Assembly: GCA_910580195.1 (NCBI GenBank) | Contig: CAJTWA010000016.1 | Span: 1 to 64,000, forward strand | Length of the DNA: 64,000 nt | DNA from: an uncultured Lachnospiraceae bacterium | Lineage (GTDB): Bacteria; Bacillota; Clostridia; Lachnospirales; Lachnospiraceae | Direction: 5' to 3' | Shown: positions 33,838 through 42,784 of the stretch, piece after piece | How positions within the stretch are numbered: position 1 is the stretch's first letter | Layout: each line of letters begins with the position of its first letter | Made by a program: the position numbers and the translations under genes | Notes under the pieces: generated by a model | The model's database searches: none | What the model was told of the DNA's origin: nothing | The model's input: only the letters and a program-made list of their open reading frames with translations

Positions 33838-34656
33838 TTATCCTCTGCGGCTCCGGTATTCGCTGGGGCTTGCCCCCATTTTCTGCCGGAAGATACGGGA
33901 GAAGTACAGGGGGTCAATGTAGCTGACGGAATGGGCGACTGCCCGGACGGACAAATCCGTATTTTTCAGGAGGATGCAGGCTTTGCGCATACGGTAATCC
34001 AGCAGGTAGCTTTGGATGGACATGCCGGTAAAAGCCTTGAACATCCGGTGCAGGTAGGAGCGGTTGATGCCCAAGGCGTCTGCAATGTCTTGGATGGTGA
34101 TGGAATCGCAGTAGTGGTCTTCAATGTACTGCAATGCCCGTTCCGCATGACTTTGCTTATCATCGTTTTGCTGCAGCTTTCCGCTTGGGAACTTGGCGGC
34201 CAGCAGGAACAGGTATTCGTACATAATGCTGTTCATCACCAAATCCCGGTTTTGCGGCAGCTTGTCTGCTTCAGACATTTTCTCATGGCAGAGCCTAAGC
34301 TGCGGGTCTTCCCCATAGTGGGCGACAAGGCTGTCCGGGAGGGAGGTCCGCTCCAAGTACCCGCGGACTTTAATGCCCTGCATCCCAATCCATGTATAGG
34401 TCCAGGGTTCGTGCTTGTCTGCCTCATAGTAGATAAGCTCATCTGGGCAGATCAAAAAGGCGTCCCCCGCCCTTAGGCGGAATAGTTCTCCCCGTGCCTT
34501 GTAAATGCCCTTGCCGTCTAGGACGTAGTGGATCAAATACCCGTTGCGCATAATCGGCCCATAGCTGTGGCCGGGGGCGCAGTTTTCATACCCGCAGGTA
34601 TAAATCATTGCGTCAATGTTCCGGTAGAAATCATTGGAAAAAATATAATCCAGCAT
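33838..34656 (-). CDS. AraC family transcriptional regulator
   Basis: A 272-residue sugar-responsive regulator. The N-terminal cupin-like domain has GYLIHYVLDGKGIYKARG, LRAGDAFLICPDELIYYEAD. The C-terminal AraC HTH reads ITIQDIADALGINRSYLHRMFKAFTGMSIQSYLLDYRM and YFSRIFRQKMGASPSEYR. The second of two near ATGs is chosen for AGGAGG spacing. It is divergent from a PTS permease gene and is the obvious candidate for its activator. The intervening TATAAT at 34738-34743 has no good -35, as expected for an activated promoter. Confidence 0.9.
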   Translation of the reverse strand: MLDYIFSNDFYRNIDAMIYTCGYENCAPGHSYGPIMRNGYLIHYVLDGKGIYKARGELFRLRAGDAFLICPDELIYYEADKHEPWTYTWIGMQGIKVRGYLERTSLPDSLVAHYGEDPQLRLCHEKMSEADKLPQNRDLVMNSIMYEYLFLLAAKFPSGKLQQNDDKQSHAERALQYIEDHYCDSITIQDIADALGINRSYLHRMFKAFTGMSIQSYLLDYRMRKACILLKNTDLSVRAVAHSVSYIDPLYFSRIFRQKMGASPSEYRSRRG

Positions 34657-34737
34657 AAGCATGCCCTCCTGCCCAAAATAGTCATAATCTTCAATGCCTA
34701 AGTCACATTTCTCTATATACTTTTGATTATACCAAGC

Positions 34738-34743
34738 TATAAT
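34738..34743 (+). promoter_or_regulatory. Activator-type promoter -10 for PTS permease
   Basis: A perfect TATAAT with no recognisable -35 at 16-18 bp. This would suit activation by the divergent AraC-type regulator. Confidence 0.4.
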
Positions 34744-34853
34744 AGTAGTTACAAGAGGCAGCCAAAAAAGAAAAAAGGACGCTGTTCCGCTGCGGCCGCA
34801 GGGAAATCCAAACAGGGAGGCCTTGGAAACAAAGAGAAATGGAGGAGCATGGA

Positions 34854-36926
34854 ATGGATGCGAATAAAAGGCAGAGATATGAAAAAATATCCATAGAGCT
34901 GACCGGGCTTGTGGGCGGCAGGGAGAACATACAGGGCGTGGCTCATTGTGCGACGCGCCTTAGGATTGTCCTTAAGGACAATGATTTGGCAGACTTAAAG
35001 GCCATTGAGGACGTGGACCTTGCAAAAGGGGTGTTCGTCGCAGGGGACCAGGTGCAGATTATTTTCGGCGCTGGGCTGGTGAATGACGTATATGAGGTAT
35101 TTGCAGAACAAAACAATATGAAAAACATGAGCCTAAGCGACTTAAAGACGGAGGCCAACAAGAAAATGAACCCCTTGCAGCGGATCATCAAGGCGTTGTC
35201 TGACGTATTTGTGGACATTATGCCGGGAATCCTTGCAGCGGCCTTGCTGACAGGGCTTTCCGGGGTGCTTGGGAACCTTGAATTTGTGAAAGCCAGCGAT
35301 ACCTTATATGGGATTAACCGGCTGATTAACATTTCCTCCGGGGCAATTTTCGGGTTCCTGCCCCTGGCTGTGTCATACAGCGCCTGCAAGCGGTTTGGCG
35401 GGCGCCCCATCCTTGGCATTGTCATGGGATGCATTATGTTAAGCGACAGCCTTGCAAATGCTTATTCCGCAGCGCAGGGGACCGTGGAAGTCACCACCTT
35501 ACATATTTTCGGCATGGGCGTGGACTTGGTAGGGTTCCAAGGGGGCATTATAGTTGCGCTGCTGATGGGCTTTGTGACGGCGAAGCTGGACGTTTTCTTT
35601 GAAAAGAAGGTGCCGGAGGTAATAAGGCTCTTAATTTCCCCATTGCTTACCACATTGGTAGGGGCGCTGCTCTTATTTACCGTTATCGGGCCGGCAGGCA
35701 GGGGGCTGTCCTCCGGGATTACCAACGGGCTGGTATGGATGACCCAGAACCTTGGGGTAGTTGGGTATGCAGTGTTCTCCGGCTTGCAGCAGCTTGTAGT
35801 AATTACAGGGCTGCACCATATTTTCGGGGCAATCGAAGCGCAGCTTTTAGCAGATACCGGGCGGAATTTTATCAACCCCTTGATGTCCGTGGCAATTATC
35901 GCACAGGGCGGGGCAGTGCTTGGCTACCTCCTGCGCCACAGGGACAACGGGAAGACGAGGGAATTATGCATCCCAAGTTTTATCTCGGTTCTGTTTGGGA
36001 TTACGGAGCCGGCATTGTTCGGTATTAACATCCGGTATAAATTCCCCATTATCGGCGGCTGCATCGGCGGGGCGCTGGGCGGCATCGTTGTCTACTTTAC
36101 AGACCTTGCAGCAGTGGGCTTCGGCACCACAGTCCTTCCGGGGATTGCCCTAGCAGACCCGGCAGGGAATGGGTATGTAAATTATGTCCTTGCACATGCA
36201 GTTGCCATTGCCGGGGGCTTTATCATGACGCTGGTACTGGGCAGGTTTATGGATAAGGCGCCTGCAGATGCGGCAGCATTTGCTTCCGGGAACGGAGGGC
36301 GCGGGGCTGCCTCGTCTAATTCCGGGAACGGGGGCCAGGGAGCTGCCCTGTCTGGCTCCGGGAACGGGGGCCAGGGAGCTGCCCCATCTGGTTCTGGGGA
36401 TGCAGGGCAGGGCGGCCCGGCAGGGGCGTCTGGGCAGGAGAGTTCCGGGGGACCTTCCGAAGCCCCGGCAGAGGAAATTTTCTGGGGCTATGCACAGGGC
36501 CAGCAGATTGCAATGGAAGACGTGCCGGATGAAACCTTTGCAAATAAGGTGTTAGGGGACGGCGTCGCTGTCCTTCCGGAAACAGGGAAGGTCTATGCCC
36601 CGGCCGACGGCACAGTCTTAAGTGTTTTTGACACAAAACATGCAGTCTGCTTTGCCAGCAGGTACGGCACGGAAATTTTAATCCACATCGGGGTAGACAC
36701 CGTGAACCTGCAAGGGAAATATTTTACAGCCCATGTAAAAGACGGCGACGCCGTTAAACAGGGGCAGCTATTGATTGAATTTGACAAAGAGAAGATTGAA
36801 AATGCAGGGTACGCGACGGCAATCCCCATGATTTTCACAGATTTGCCAGACGGGAAACGGCTTGAGCCATCCGCTCCCGGGGCAATGGCAAAAAATACAA
36901 AAGCCGTCATTGTCCGTAAAGGATAG
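34854..36926 (+). CDS. PTS permease EIIBCA, sucrose/trehalose-like
   Basis: A 690-residue Glc-superfamily permease. EIIB: phosphocysteine at C32 (GVAHCATRLRIVLKD). EIIC: helices from about 100 to 470 with FISVLFGITEPALFGINIR. EIIA: phospho-His near 611 (ILIHIGVDTVNL). The linker between C and A (about residues 475-545) is an SGNGGQGAAPSG tandem repeat, 36 bp per unit. GGAGGAG precedes the ATG at 34854. No sugar hydrolase is adjacent, only a HAD phosphatase 350 bp on, so the sugar is unclear; sucrose or trehalose comes from family resemblance alone. Confidence 0.88.
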   Translation: MDANKRQRYEKISIELTGLVGGRENIQGVAHCATRLRIVLKDNDLADLKAIEDVDLAKGVFVAGDQVQIIFGAGLVNDVYEVFAEQNNMKNMSLSDLKTEANKKMNPLQRIIKALSDVFVDIMPGILAAALLTGLSGVLGNLEFVKASDTLYGINRLINISSGAIFGFLPLAVSYSACKRFGGRPILGIVMGCIMLSDSLANAYSAAQGTVEVTTLHIFGMGVDLVGFQGGIIVALLMGFVTAKLDVFFEKKVPEVIRLLISPLLTTLVGALLLFTVIGPAGRGLSSGITNGLVWMTQNLGVVGYAVFSGLQQLVVITGLHHIFGAIEAQLLADTGRNFINPLMSVAIIAQGGAVLGYLLRHRDNGKTRELCIPSFISVLFGITEPALFGINIRYKFPIIGGCIGGALGGIVVYFTDLAAVGFGTTVLPGIALADPAGNGYVNYVLAHAVAIAGGFIMTLVLGRFMDKAPADAAAFASGNGGRGAASSNSGNGGQGAALSGSGNGGQGAAPSGSGDAGQGGPAGASGQESSGGPSEAPAEEIFWGYAQGQQIAMEDVPDETFANKVLGDGVAVLPETGKVYAPADGTVLSVFDTKHAVCFASRYGTEILIHIGVDTVNLQGKYFTAHVKDGDAVKQGQLLIEFDKEKIENAGYATAIPMIFTDLPDGKRLEPSAPGAMAKNTKAVIVRKG
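36285..36410. repeat. 36-bp in-frame repeat in PTS linker
   Basis: Units with the core TCCGGGAACGGGGGCCAGGG start at 36285, 36321 and 36357, with a fourth degenerate unit. They code for Ser/Gly/Ala-rich linker. Confidence 0.88.
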
Positions 36927-36970
36927 TTTCTGGGGAGCCAGCCATTGAGCTATTGCCTAAAAAGTGTGAG

Positions 36971-37111
36971 GGGGATGGGAACCAGCCATAGCCGAAAAAG
37001 GAAAAGGGGATGGGGATCAGCCATAGCCCAGAAAGGAAAAGGGGATGGGAACCAGCCATAGACCAGAAAGGAAAAGGGGATGGGAACCAGCCATAGCCCA
37101 TAAAGAAAAAG
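36971..37111. repeat. 35-bp tandem repeat in intergenic region
   Basis: Four units starting GGGGATGGGAACCAGCCATA at 36971, 37006, 37041 and 37076. They fill most of the 350-bp gap between the PTS gene and the HAD gene; no gene or clear promoter is seen in that gap. A period of 35 bp cannot maintain a reading frame. Confidence 0.92.
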
Positions 37112-37276
37112 GCATGGCAGGACGATATAGAATTACCGGCAGTTTTTAAGGGAAGGGGAGGCATGGCCGGAGGGGACGGTTACAAATTTTAGAAAAATTA
37201 TCGGAATACCCATCCAGCTTTCTGGCAATTCCAGAAGCGGCAGGATGGGTGTTTCGGGAGGATTGAGGAAAAAAGT

Positions 37277-38110
37277 ATGGATAGGAAATTGATTTTTTTA
37301 GATATTGACGGGACTTTGGTGGATGCATTTGCAAAGCCAACTGAACGTGTCGTGGAGGCATTGCGGAAAGCGAGGGAAAACGGGCATCTGTTATTCCTGT
37401 GCACGGGGCGCAGCATGCCGCTGATTGCCAGCGATATTTGGGAGATTGGCTTTGACGGGGTGATTGCCAGCGCTGGGGGGCATATCGAGGTTGGGGGCAA
37501 TGTGGTGTTTGACAGCCTCCTTCCAGAAGAAACCATACAGGAGTGCCTTTCCGTATTCCACGCCCATGAGGTGTATTGCAGGATTGAAACGCCGGAGGGG
37601 ATTTATTCCGATACCCAGATGCAGGAGCTGTTAGAGGACGCATGTCCGGATCCGTCCAATTCCGAGCTGATCCGCATGCAGAAGGAACTGAAATCAGGGG
37701 TACGGATCCGCTCTTATGAAGAGTATCCCTGCCAAGGGGCATATAAAATCTGCTTTACCAGCAAAAAGGTGTCCGCAATTGAGGAAACGGAAAGAAGCCT
37801 AGGGGACCGGTTCAAATTTGTCATGTACCCCTACGCAGCAAATATGGCCTGCATTAACGGGGAAATCATCCCCAATGAGGTGGACAAGGGAAAGGGCATG
37901 GAATTGGTCTGCCAGCAGTTTGGCGCAAGCTTGGAGGATACCATTGCATTCGGCGACAGCATGAACGATTACGAGATGATGGAAACCGCAGGGATCAGCG
38001 TTGCCATGGGAAATGCATGTGAGGAACTGAAAAGCGTTGCGGACGTTGTCTGCAAAACCGTAAAAGAGGACGGCGTTTATTACGGGTTCCAGCGGCTGGG
38101 GCTGATTTAA
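37277..38110 (+). CDS. HAD-IIB (Cof-type) phosphatase
   Basis: A 277-residue cytosolic phosphatase of the haloacid dehalogenase superfamily. Motif I LIFLDIDGTLVDA, motif II FLCTGRS, motif III lysine in KGKGMELV and motif IV AFGDSMNDYEMM are complete. A cap domain of about 100 residues lies between II and III. Such enzymes remove phosphate from sugar phosphates or FMN-like metabolites. It could detoxify phospho-sugar made by the upstream PTS. GAGGAAAAAAG precedes the ATG. Confidence 0.9.
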   Translation: MDRKLIFLDIDGTLVDAFAKPTERVVEALRKARENGHLLFLCTGRSMPLIASDIWEIGFDGVIASAGGHIEVGGNVVFDSLLPEETIQECLSVFHAHEVYCRIETPEGIYSDTQMQELLEDACPDPSNSELIRMQKELKSGVRIRSYEEYPCQGAYKICFTSKKVSAIEETERSLGDRFKFVMYPYAANMACINGEIIPNEVDKGKGMELVCQQFGASLEDTIAFGDSMNDYEMMETAGISVAMGNACEELKSVADVVCKTVKEDGVYYGFQRLGLI

Positions 38111-38123
38111 AGGAGGCGCGCAG

Positions 38124-38549
38124 ATGGTGGATTTGCAGGATAAGGGGCACTGCCCCACATTGGAAGAAATCGGGGAGTATGTGAAAAATCCAGTGTTCCT
38201 TGTATTCTGCTCCGAGATGAAGGAAATCTATAAATGCAGGGAAAAAATAGAATTCAGCTCCTGCAGCTGGGAAAGGGGCTGGAACATCAAATTTAAGAAG
38301 TCCGGGAAGACCTTGTGTACCGTCTATCCCCGGGAGTCCTACTTCACCGCAATGGTCGTGGTGGGCAGGAAGGAACAGGAGGCGGTGGAATCCCTGCTGC
38401 CGGAATGTACGGAACGGATGCAGGAAATTTACCATGGGACCAAGGAGGGGAATGGGCAGCGGTGGCTGATGGTGGACTTGGAGGACGTGGACGGGGTATA
38501 CCGGGACGTGCTGTGGCTGGTGGAAATACGCCGGGGGACGCTGCGTTAG
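38124..38549 (+). CDS. DUF3788 family protein
   Basis: 141 residues, matching DUF3788 by LCTVYPRESYFTAMVVVGRKE and WLMVDLEDVDGVYRDVLWLVEIRR. Function unknown; proteins of this family are small and cytosolic. AAAGGAGG precedes the ATG, 13 bp after the HAD gene, so it is in that operon. Confidence 0.8.
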   Translation: MVDLQDKGHCPTLEEIGEYVKNPVFLVFCSEMKEIYKCREKIEFSSCSWERGWNIKFKKSGKTLCTVYPRESYFTAMVVVGRKEQEAVESLLPECTERMQEIYHGTKEGNGQRWLMVDLEDVDGVYRDVLWLVEIRRGTLR

Positions 38550-38669
38550 TATGCCCCCAACCATGCAGCAGGGAGATGTTTGGGAACCGGGCGGCAGCCA
38601 AGGAAAGGGATGTAAGGCGCGGCCGAGCCTTGTGGCTGGCTGTAATGCCAGAAGAAAGGGAAAAATAGT

Positions 38670-39020
38670 ATGTATGCGTTAGTATTGTTGAATTTCATTG
38701 TGCCTTTTGTCATGGTTTTGGTTGGGTATCTTTTAAAGAAATATCCTGTGAAGGATATGGGTTCCCAAAATGGCTATAACACGCCGGCTTCACGGAAGTC
38801 CCAAGAACATTGGGATTATGCGCAGGGCATTGCACCTGGCATTTTTATGGGCATTGGCAAATGGTCTGGGATTGCGGAACTCATGTTAACAATTTTTTTG
38901 TTTGCAGGGAAAGCGCCTGTCGGCTGCTTTCTTGCAGCAGGCTCAGCCCTTGGGTTTTCCTGTTTAATTCTGGCATTTTATAAAACAGAAACTAGAATCA
39001 AAGAGAAATTTGTGGTATGA
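38670..39020 (+). CDS. SdpI-family-like membrane protein
   Basis: 116 residues, three hydrophobic helices (LLNFIVPFVMVLVGYLL; SGIAELMLTIFLFAG; CFLAAGSALGFSCLILAF) and the loop GYNTPASRKSQEHWDYAQ, which matches the G-Y-x-T-xx-S-xx-S-xE-W signature of the SdpI/YhfL family. SdpI proper confers immunity to a toxin; here the role is unknown. Confidence 0.7.
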   Translation: MYALVLLNFIVPFVMVLVGYLLKKYPVKDMGSQNGYNTPASRKSQEHWDYAQGIAPGIFMGIGKWSGIAELMLTIFLFAGKAPVGCFLAAGSALGFSCLILAFYKTETRIKEKFVV

Positions 39021-39119
39021 TTGTGGTAAAGTTTATAAGTAAAACAGCCATGGCAGAAGCAGAGGGCTCCCAACAGGGGTAGGAAGGCAGGCAGCCATGG
39101 CAGAAAGAAGGAGCATACA

Positions 39120-39383
39120 ATGGGAAGACGCACAGCTTTACCGCAGATCAAGCTCTCCGATGCCCAAAAAGCCAAGCTGAATTCTGAGATAAAGTCATTC
39201 TACCTTGACGAGCGGGGCGAAGAAATCGGCATGATAGAGCAAATGCAGCTATTGGATCTGTTTGAACAGAAACTGGCGCCAGTTGTCTACAACAAGGCTC
39301 TGGATGATGCAAAGAGGTGGTTTGCGCAGATGATGGAGAATTTGGATTCTGATTTTTATGCATTGTACAAGGAGGAAGGGTAG
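39120..39383 (+). CDS. DUF2164 family protein
   Basis: An 87-residue protein with IKLSDAQKAKLNSEIKSFYLDERGEEIG and LLDLFEQKLAPVVYNKALDDAKRW, the DUF2164 pattern. Helical, cytosolic, function unknown. AAGAAGGAG precedes the ATG. The 440 bp after it contain no gene but hold the promoter of the PBP operon. Confidence 0.8.
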   Translation: MGRRTALPQIKLSDAQKAKLNSEIKSFYLDERGEEIGMIEQMQLLDLFEQKLAPVVYNKALDDAKRWFAQMMENLDSDFYALYKEEG

Positions 39384-39605
39384 CCATTCCCTTCCTCTAA
39401 TGATTTTCACCTTAAGATTGCCCTTGTAGATGATATGATAGGATAATGGATATATATTTTGACGGTAACTTCTTTGGAATTTCTTTGTATTTCTGAATCA
39501 GTTCTTTTTATTGGATTCCACATCCTGTAGTAGCTTTGTTAGATTCTATTCGTTCACAGCCTGAGATTTTTGAAATGATGGAAGGAAAAGTTTTTCCAAA
39601 AGTAC

Positions 39606-39663
39606 TTGACTTTTAAATCTTACTATTGTAATATCTATGCAATCGCTAATCTTACATATGTAG
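39606..39663 (+). promoter_or_regulatory. BlaI-type regulated promoter of the PBP operon
   Basis: TTGACT (39606-39611), a 17-bp spacer and TAATAT (39629-39634). One dyad, TTACTATTGTAA (39620-39631), fills the spacer and -10; a second, TTACATATGTAG (39652-39663), lies 32 bp downstream centre to centre, three helical turns. Both fit the TTAC-N4-GTAA core of BlaI/MecI operators, and the contexts (ATCTTACTATTGTAATATC; ATCTTACATATG) closely resemble those of staphylococcal and Bacillus bla operators as I recall them. A 160-base leader follows. Confidence 0.75.
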
Positions 39664-39823
39664 TAGAAAAGCAGTTTTTTCGCAGATTGCCAGAAGCAGG
39701 ACAGAAAAAAGAACAAATAGCGGTAAGCGGCGAAAAAGAGCAGAGCAGAAAAGAGCGAAAGGCCTATGGAGGACTGCACGGCGGCAGCAGGGCAAAGCAA
39801 AAGGGAACAAGGAGGGAACATCC

Positions 39824-42715
39824 ATGAGAAACAAGAGGGCGAACAGGTTTCGGGGCAAAAGCGGCACAGAGGAAGGGAAGAAGCAGCCCCAGAGGATTAC
39901 CCTGCTTTTGGTGTTTTTGGCCTTCCTATTTTTGCCCATGTTCTGCCGTATTTGGGAGTTACAGATTGTAAATGGGAAAAAATATGCCAAAGATTATGAG
40001 CTAAGGGTAACAAAAACCGTGCGGGACAGCCATGCAAGGGGAAAAATTTACGACCGCAACGGGAAGGTTTTGGCGTATAATGAATTAGTCTATACCGTCA
40101 CCATGACGGAGGACGGCGCATATTCTTCCAGCCGGGAACGCCAGCTTGCCTTAAACGGCATGGTTTATTGCATGGTAAAAAAGCTAAAAGAGCATGGGGA
40201 GCAGCTAAACAATGAGTTAAGCATCCGGATTGGGGCAGGCGGCAAATATGAATATACCGTGGAAGGGGCAGCTTTGTTAAGGTTCAAGGCTGATGTCTTT
40301 GGGAAAGCCAACCCAGAGGATTTAGGGCAGGAACAGGAAGGGATGGGGGCAGAGGAGATGGTAACGTACCTTTCCTCCAGCCAGAAATTTGCCTTGTTTG
40401 GGGAAGGGAAAAAAGGGGAGTACTCCAAGGAGGAACGGGAGGCATATGGATTGCCGGAGGAATTTTCCAAGGAGGAACTGTTAGCGGTAACTGGGATCCG
40501 GTATATGCTGTCCTTACATTCCTACCAAAAATATGTCCCCATTGTGCTGGCCCGGGACGTGTCGGAGAAAACCGTTGCCTATGTCCGGGAAAACAGCGAC
40601 GCCTTGGAGGGCGTCCACATTGGGCAGGAATATCAGCGGGTGTATGAGGGCGGGTCGGCATTTTCCCATATCCTTGGATATACCGGGAAAATTTCCCCGG
40701 AAGAACTAGAGCAGGAAGGGTCCGGCGGGGAGTACGATTCCGAATCCGTGGTAGGGAAAGCAGGGCTGGAACAGTATCTGGAAGATATCCTGCGGGGGAG
40801 CGACGGGGAACGGCGGATTACGGTAAACAATGTAGGGCGGGTTGTGGGGGAAGATGAAGTTTTTAAGGAAACTGCCAGCGGCAGGGACGTTACCCTTTCC
40901 ATTGACAAGGATTTGCAGGCCGCCATTTATAAGATTCTGGAACAGAACCTTGCAGGGATTGTAACCAGCAATTTAGTCAACGAAAAAGGGTTCGATAAAT
41001 CAAAAATTTCAGATGCATCCGATATCCGCATCCCCATCTATGACGTTTACCTTGCGCTGGCAGAGAATGGGGTAATTTCCTTGGAAAAATTAGGCAGCCC
41101 GGATGCATCAGAATTAGAGCAGGTGATTGCAGGAAAATTGAAGGCCAAGGAAGAAGAGGCAAGGAGAGCCATCCGGGCGGAACTGCTGGAAGGGGAGGAA
41201 GGTTTCGGGGGCTTGCCAGCGGAACTGCAGGAATACCTGACATACCTTGTCCATGGGATGGGGCTTTTGGAGGAGGATGCCGGTTCCGAGGACAGCATTT
41301 ATCAGGAATGGGAAAAGGAAGGGGATATCAGCCCAAAGGAATTCCTTACCTATGCCCTCTCCCGGGGCTGGGTTTCGGATGGCTTCTTGGAATCTGGGCA
41401 GGGATACCTTACCAATGAAGAACGGTATGCGCTGCTGGTAGAGGAAGCAGGGCGGAAATTGGAGGGGGACGGGGAATTCCAAAAGCTGGCCTTCCGGTGG
41501 CTGGTGCTTGAGGATGAGGTGACAGGGAAGGAAATCTGCCAGCTTCTGTATGAACAGCAGGTATTCCCAGAGCCAGACGGGGATTACGAAGCCTTGATGT
41601 CTGGAAAGGAAGACGCATTTTCCTTCCTGAAAAAGAAAATAGAACACCTTGAGATTACCCCTGCCCAGCTGGCCTTAGACCCTTGTTCGGCTTCAGCAGT
41701 AGCCGTGGATCCAACGACGGGGAAGGTGCTGGCCTTGGTGTCTTACCCGGGGTATGACAACAGCCGCCTTGCAAACCAGATGGACGGCGCTTATTACCAG
41801 AAGCTTTTGGCTGACCGGTCCCTGCCCCTCTATAACCGGGCAACCCAGCAGCTCACAGCCCCCGGCTCTACCTTAAAGCCAGTCACAATCATTGCAGGCC
41901 TGCAGGAAGGGGTGGTTGACCCAGAAACCTCTGTGCTTTGCGACGGGGTTTTTGACAAGGTAGCCCCCAGCTTAAGGTGCTGGAAACACAGCGGCCATGG
42001 GATGGTGGCGGACGTGCCAGCCGCCTTGCAGTTTTCCTGCAATGACTATATGTGCGAGATTGCATACCGGCTGGGGATGGGCAGTTCCACGGAATACAAG
42101 GACAGCGCAGCTTTGGAATGTCTTAAGAAGTATGCGGGGCTGTTCCACCTTGAACAAAAGTCAGGCATTGAGGTTGCCGAGTCCAGCCCCCATGTCACGG
42201 ATGCGTATGGGATTCCCTCCGCGATTGGGCAGGGCACCCACAATTATGCAACGGTGCAGCTGGCGCGGTATGCTGGGGCGCTGGCCTCCAAAGGGGATAT
42301 TTTTTCCCTTTCCTTAATCCAAGGGGTTGCCGGTGCAGATGGGGAATTTCAGGAAACAGAAGCATCCTTGGAAGGCAGGGTGGAACTTCCGGGCAGGGTA
42401 TGGGAGGCGGTAAGCGCTGGGATGGTGCAGTTTGCCCAGAACAACCAGGTCTTAAAAAACATGGGCATCCCCGTTGCAGGAAAGACAGGGACAGCCCAAG
42501 AAGCCAAAAACAGGCCGGACCATGCGCTGTTTATCGGCTACGCCCCTGCGGATGCCCCAGAACTTGCCATAGCAGTGCGGATAGCAAATGGGTACGGATC
42601 CTCTAACGCCACCGCAGCAGGGAAACATATTTTTGATTATTATTTCGGTTTGGAAAGCCAAGGGGATATCTTAACAGGCGAAGCGTCAGAGGCATTTAAT
42701 ACCCGGACGGATTAG
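39824..42715 (+). CDS. Class B penicillin-binding protein (PBP2-like transpeptidase)
   Basis: A 963-residue septal/elongation peptidoglycan transpeptidase. One membrane anchor lies at about 24-45 (ITLLLVFLAFLFLPMFCRIW), then a dimerisation domain (RGKIYDRNGKVLAYNE; HILGYTGKI). A large insert of roughly 300 residues follows, then the transpeptidase domain with S682 in STLK, S738 in SCN and K887 in KTGTA. It is much longer than typical PBP2 (about 600-700) because of the insert, a form seen in Lachnospiraceae. AAGGAGGG precedes the ATG. Two BlaI-like dyads in the promoter suggest induction by beta-lactams, as with mecA. Resistance itself is inference. Confidence 0.88.
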   Translation: MRNKRANRFRGKSGTEEGKKQPQRITLLLVFLAFLFLPMFCRIWELQIVNGKKYAKDYELRVTKTVRDSHARGKIYDRNGKVLAYNELVYTVTMTEDGAYSSSRERQLALNGMVYCMVKKLKEHGEQLNNELSIRIGAGGKYEYTVEGAALLRFKADVFGKANPEDLGQEQEGMGAEEMVTYLSSSQKFALFGEGKKGEYSKEEREAYGLPEEFSKEELLAVTGIRYMLSLHSYQKYVPIVLARDVSEKTVAYVRENSDALEGVHIGQEYQRVYEGGSAFSHILGYTGKISPEELEQEGSGGEYDSESVVGKAGLEQYLEDILRGSDGERRITVNNVGRVVGEDEVFKETASGRDVTLSIDKDLQAAIYKILEQNLAGIVTSNLVNEKGFDKSKISDASDIRIPIYDVYLALAENGVISLEKLGSPDASELEQVIAGKLKAKEEEARRAIRAELLEGEEGFGGLPAELQEYLTYLVHGMGLLEEDAGSEDSIYQEWEKEGDISPKEFLTYALSRGWVSDGFLESGQGYLTNEERYALLVEEAGRKLEGDGEFQKLAFRWLVLEDEVTGKEICQLLYEQQVFPEPDGDYEALMSGKEDAFSFLKKKIEHLEITPAQLALDPCSASAVAVDPTTGKVLALVSYPGYDNSRLANQMDGAYYQKLLADRSLPLYNRATQQLTAPGSTLKPVTIIAGLQEGVVDPETSVLCDGVFDKVAPSLRCWKHSGHGMVADVPAALQFSCNDYMCEIAYRLGMGSSTEYKDSAALECLKKYAGLFHLEQKSGIEVAESSPHVTDAYGIPSAIGQGTHNYATVQLARYAGALASKGDIFSLSLIQGVAGADGEFQETEASLEGRVELPGRVWEAVSAGMVQFAQNNQVLKNMGIPVAGKTGTAQEAKNRPDHALFIGYAPADAPELAIAVRIANGYGSSNATAAGKHIFDYYFGLESQGDILTGEASEAFNTRTD

Positions 42716-42784
42716 CAGGCATAACCGTTTGGATGCCAAATGTATTTTACAGAAAGCAAAATGAACAGGCAATTGGAGGTACGG

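Noticed and set aside
39606..39827. 73-codon frame before the PBP gene
   Set aside because: Its start overlaps the -35 and operators of the PBP promoter; no ribosome site and low-complexity product.
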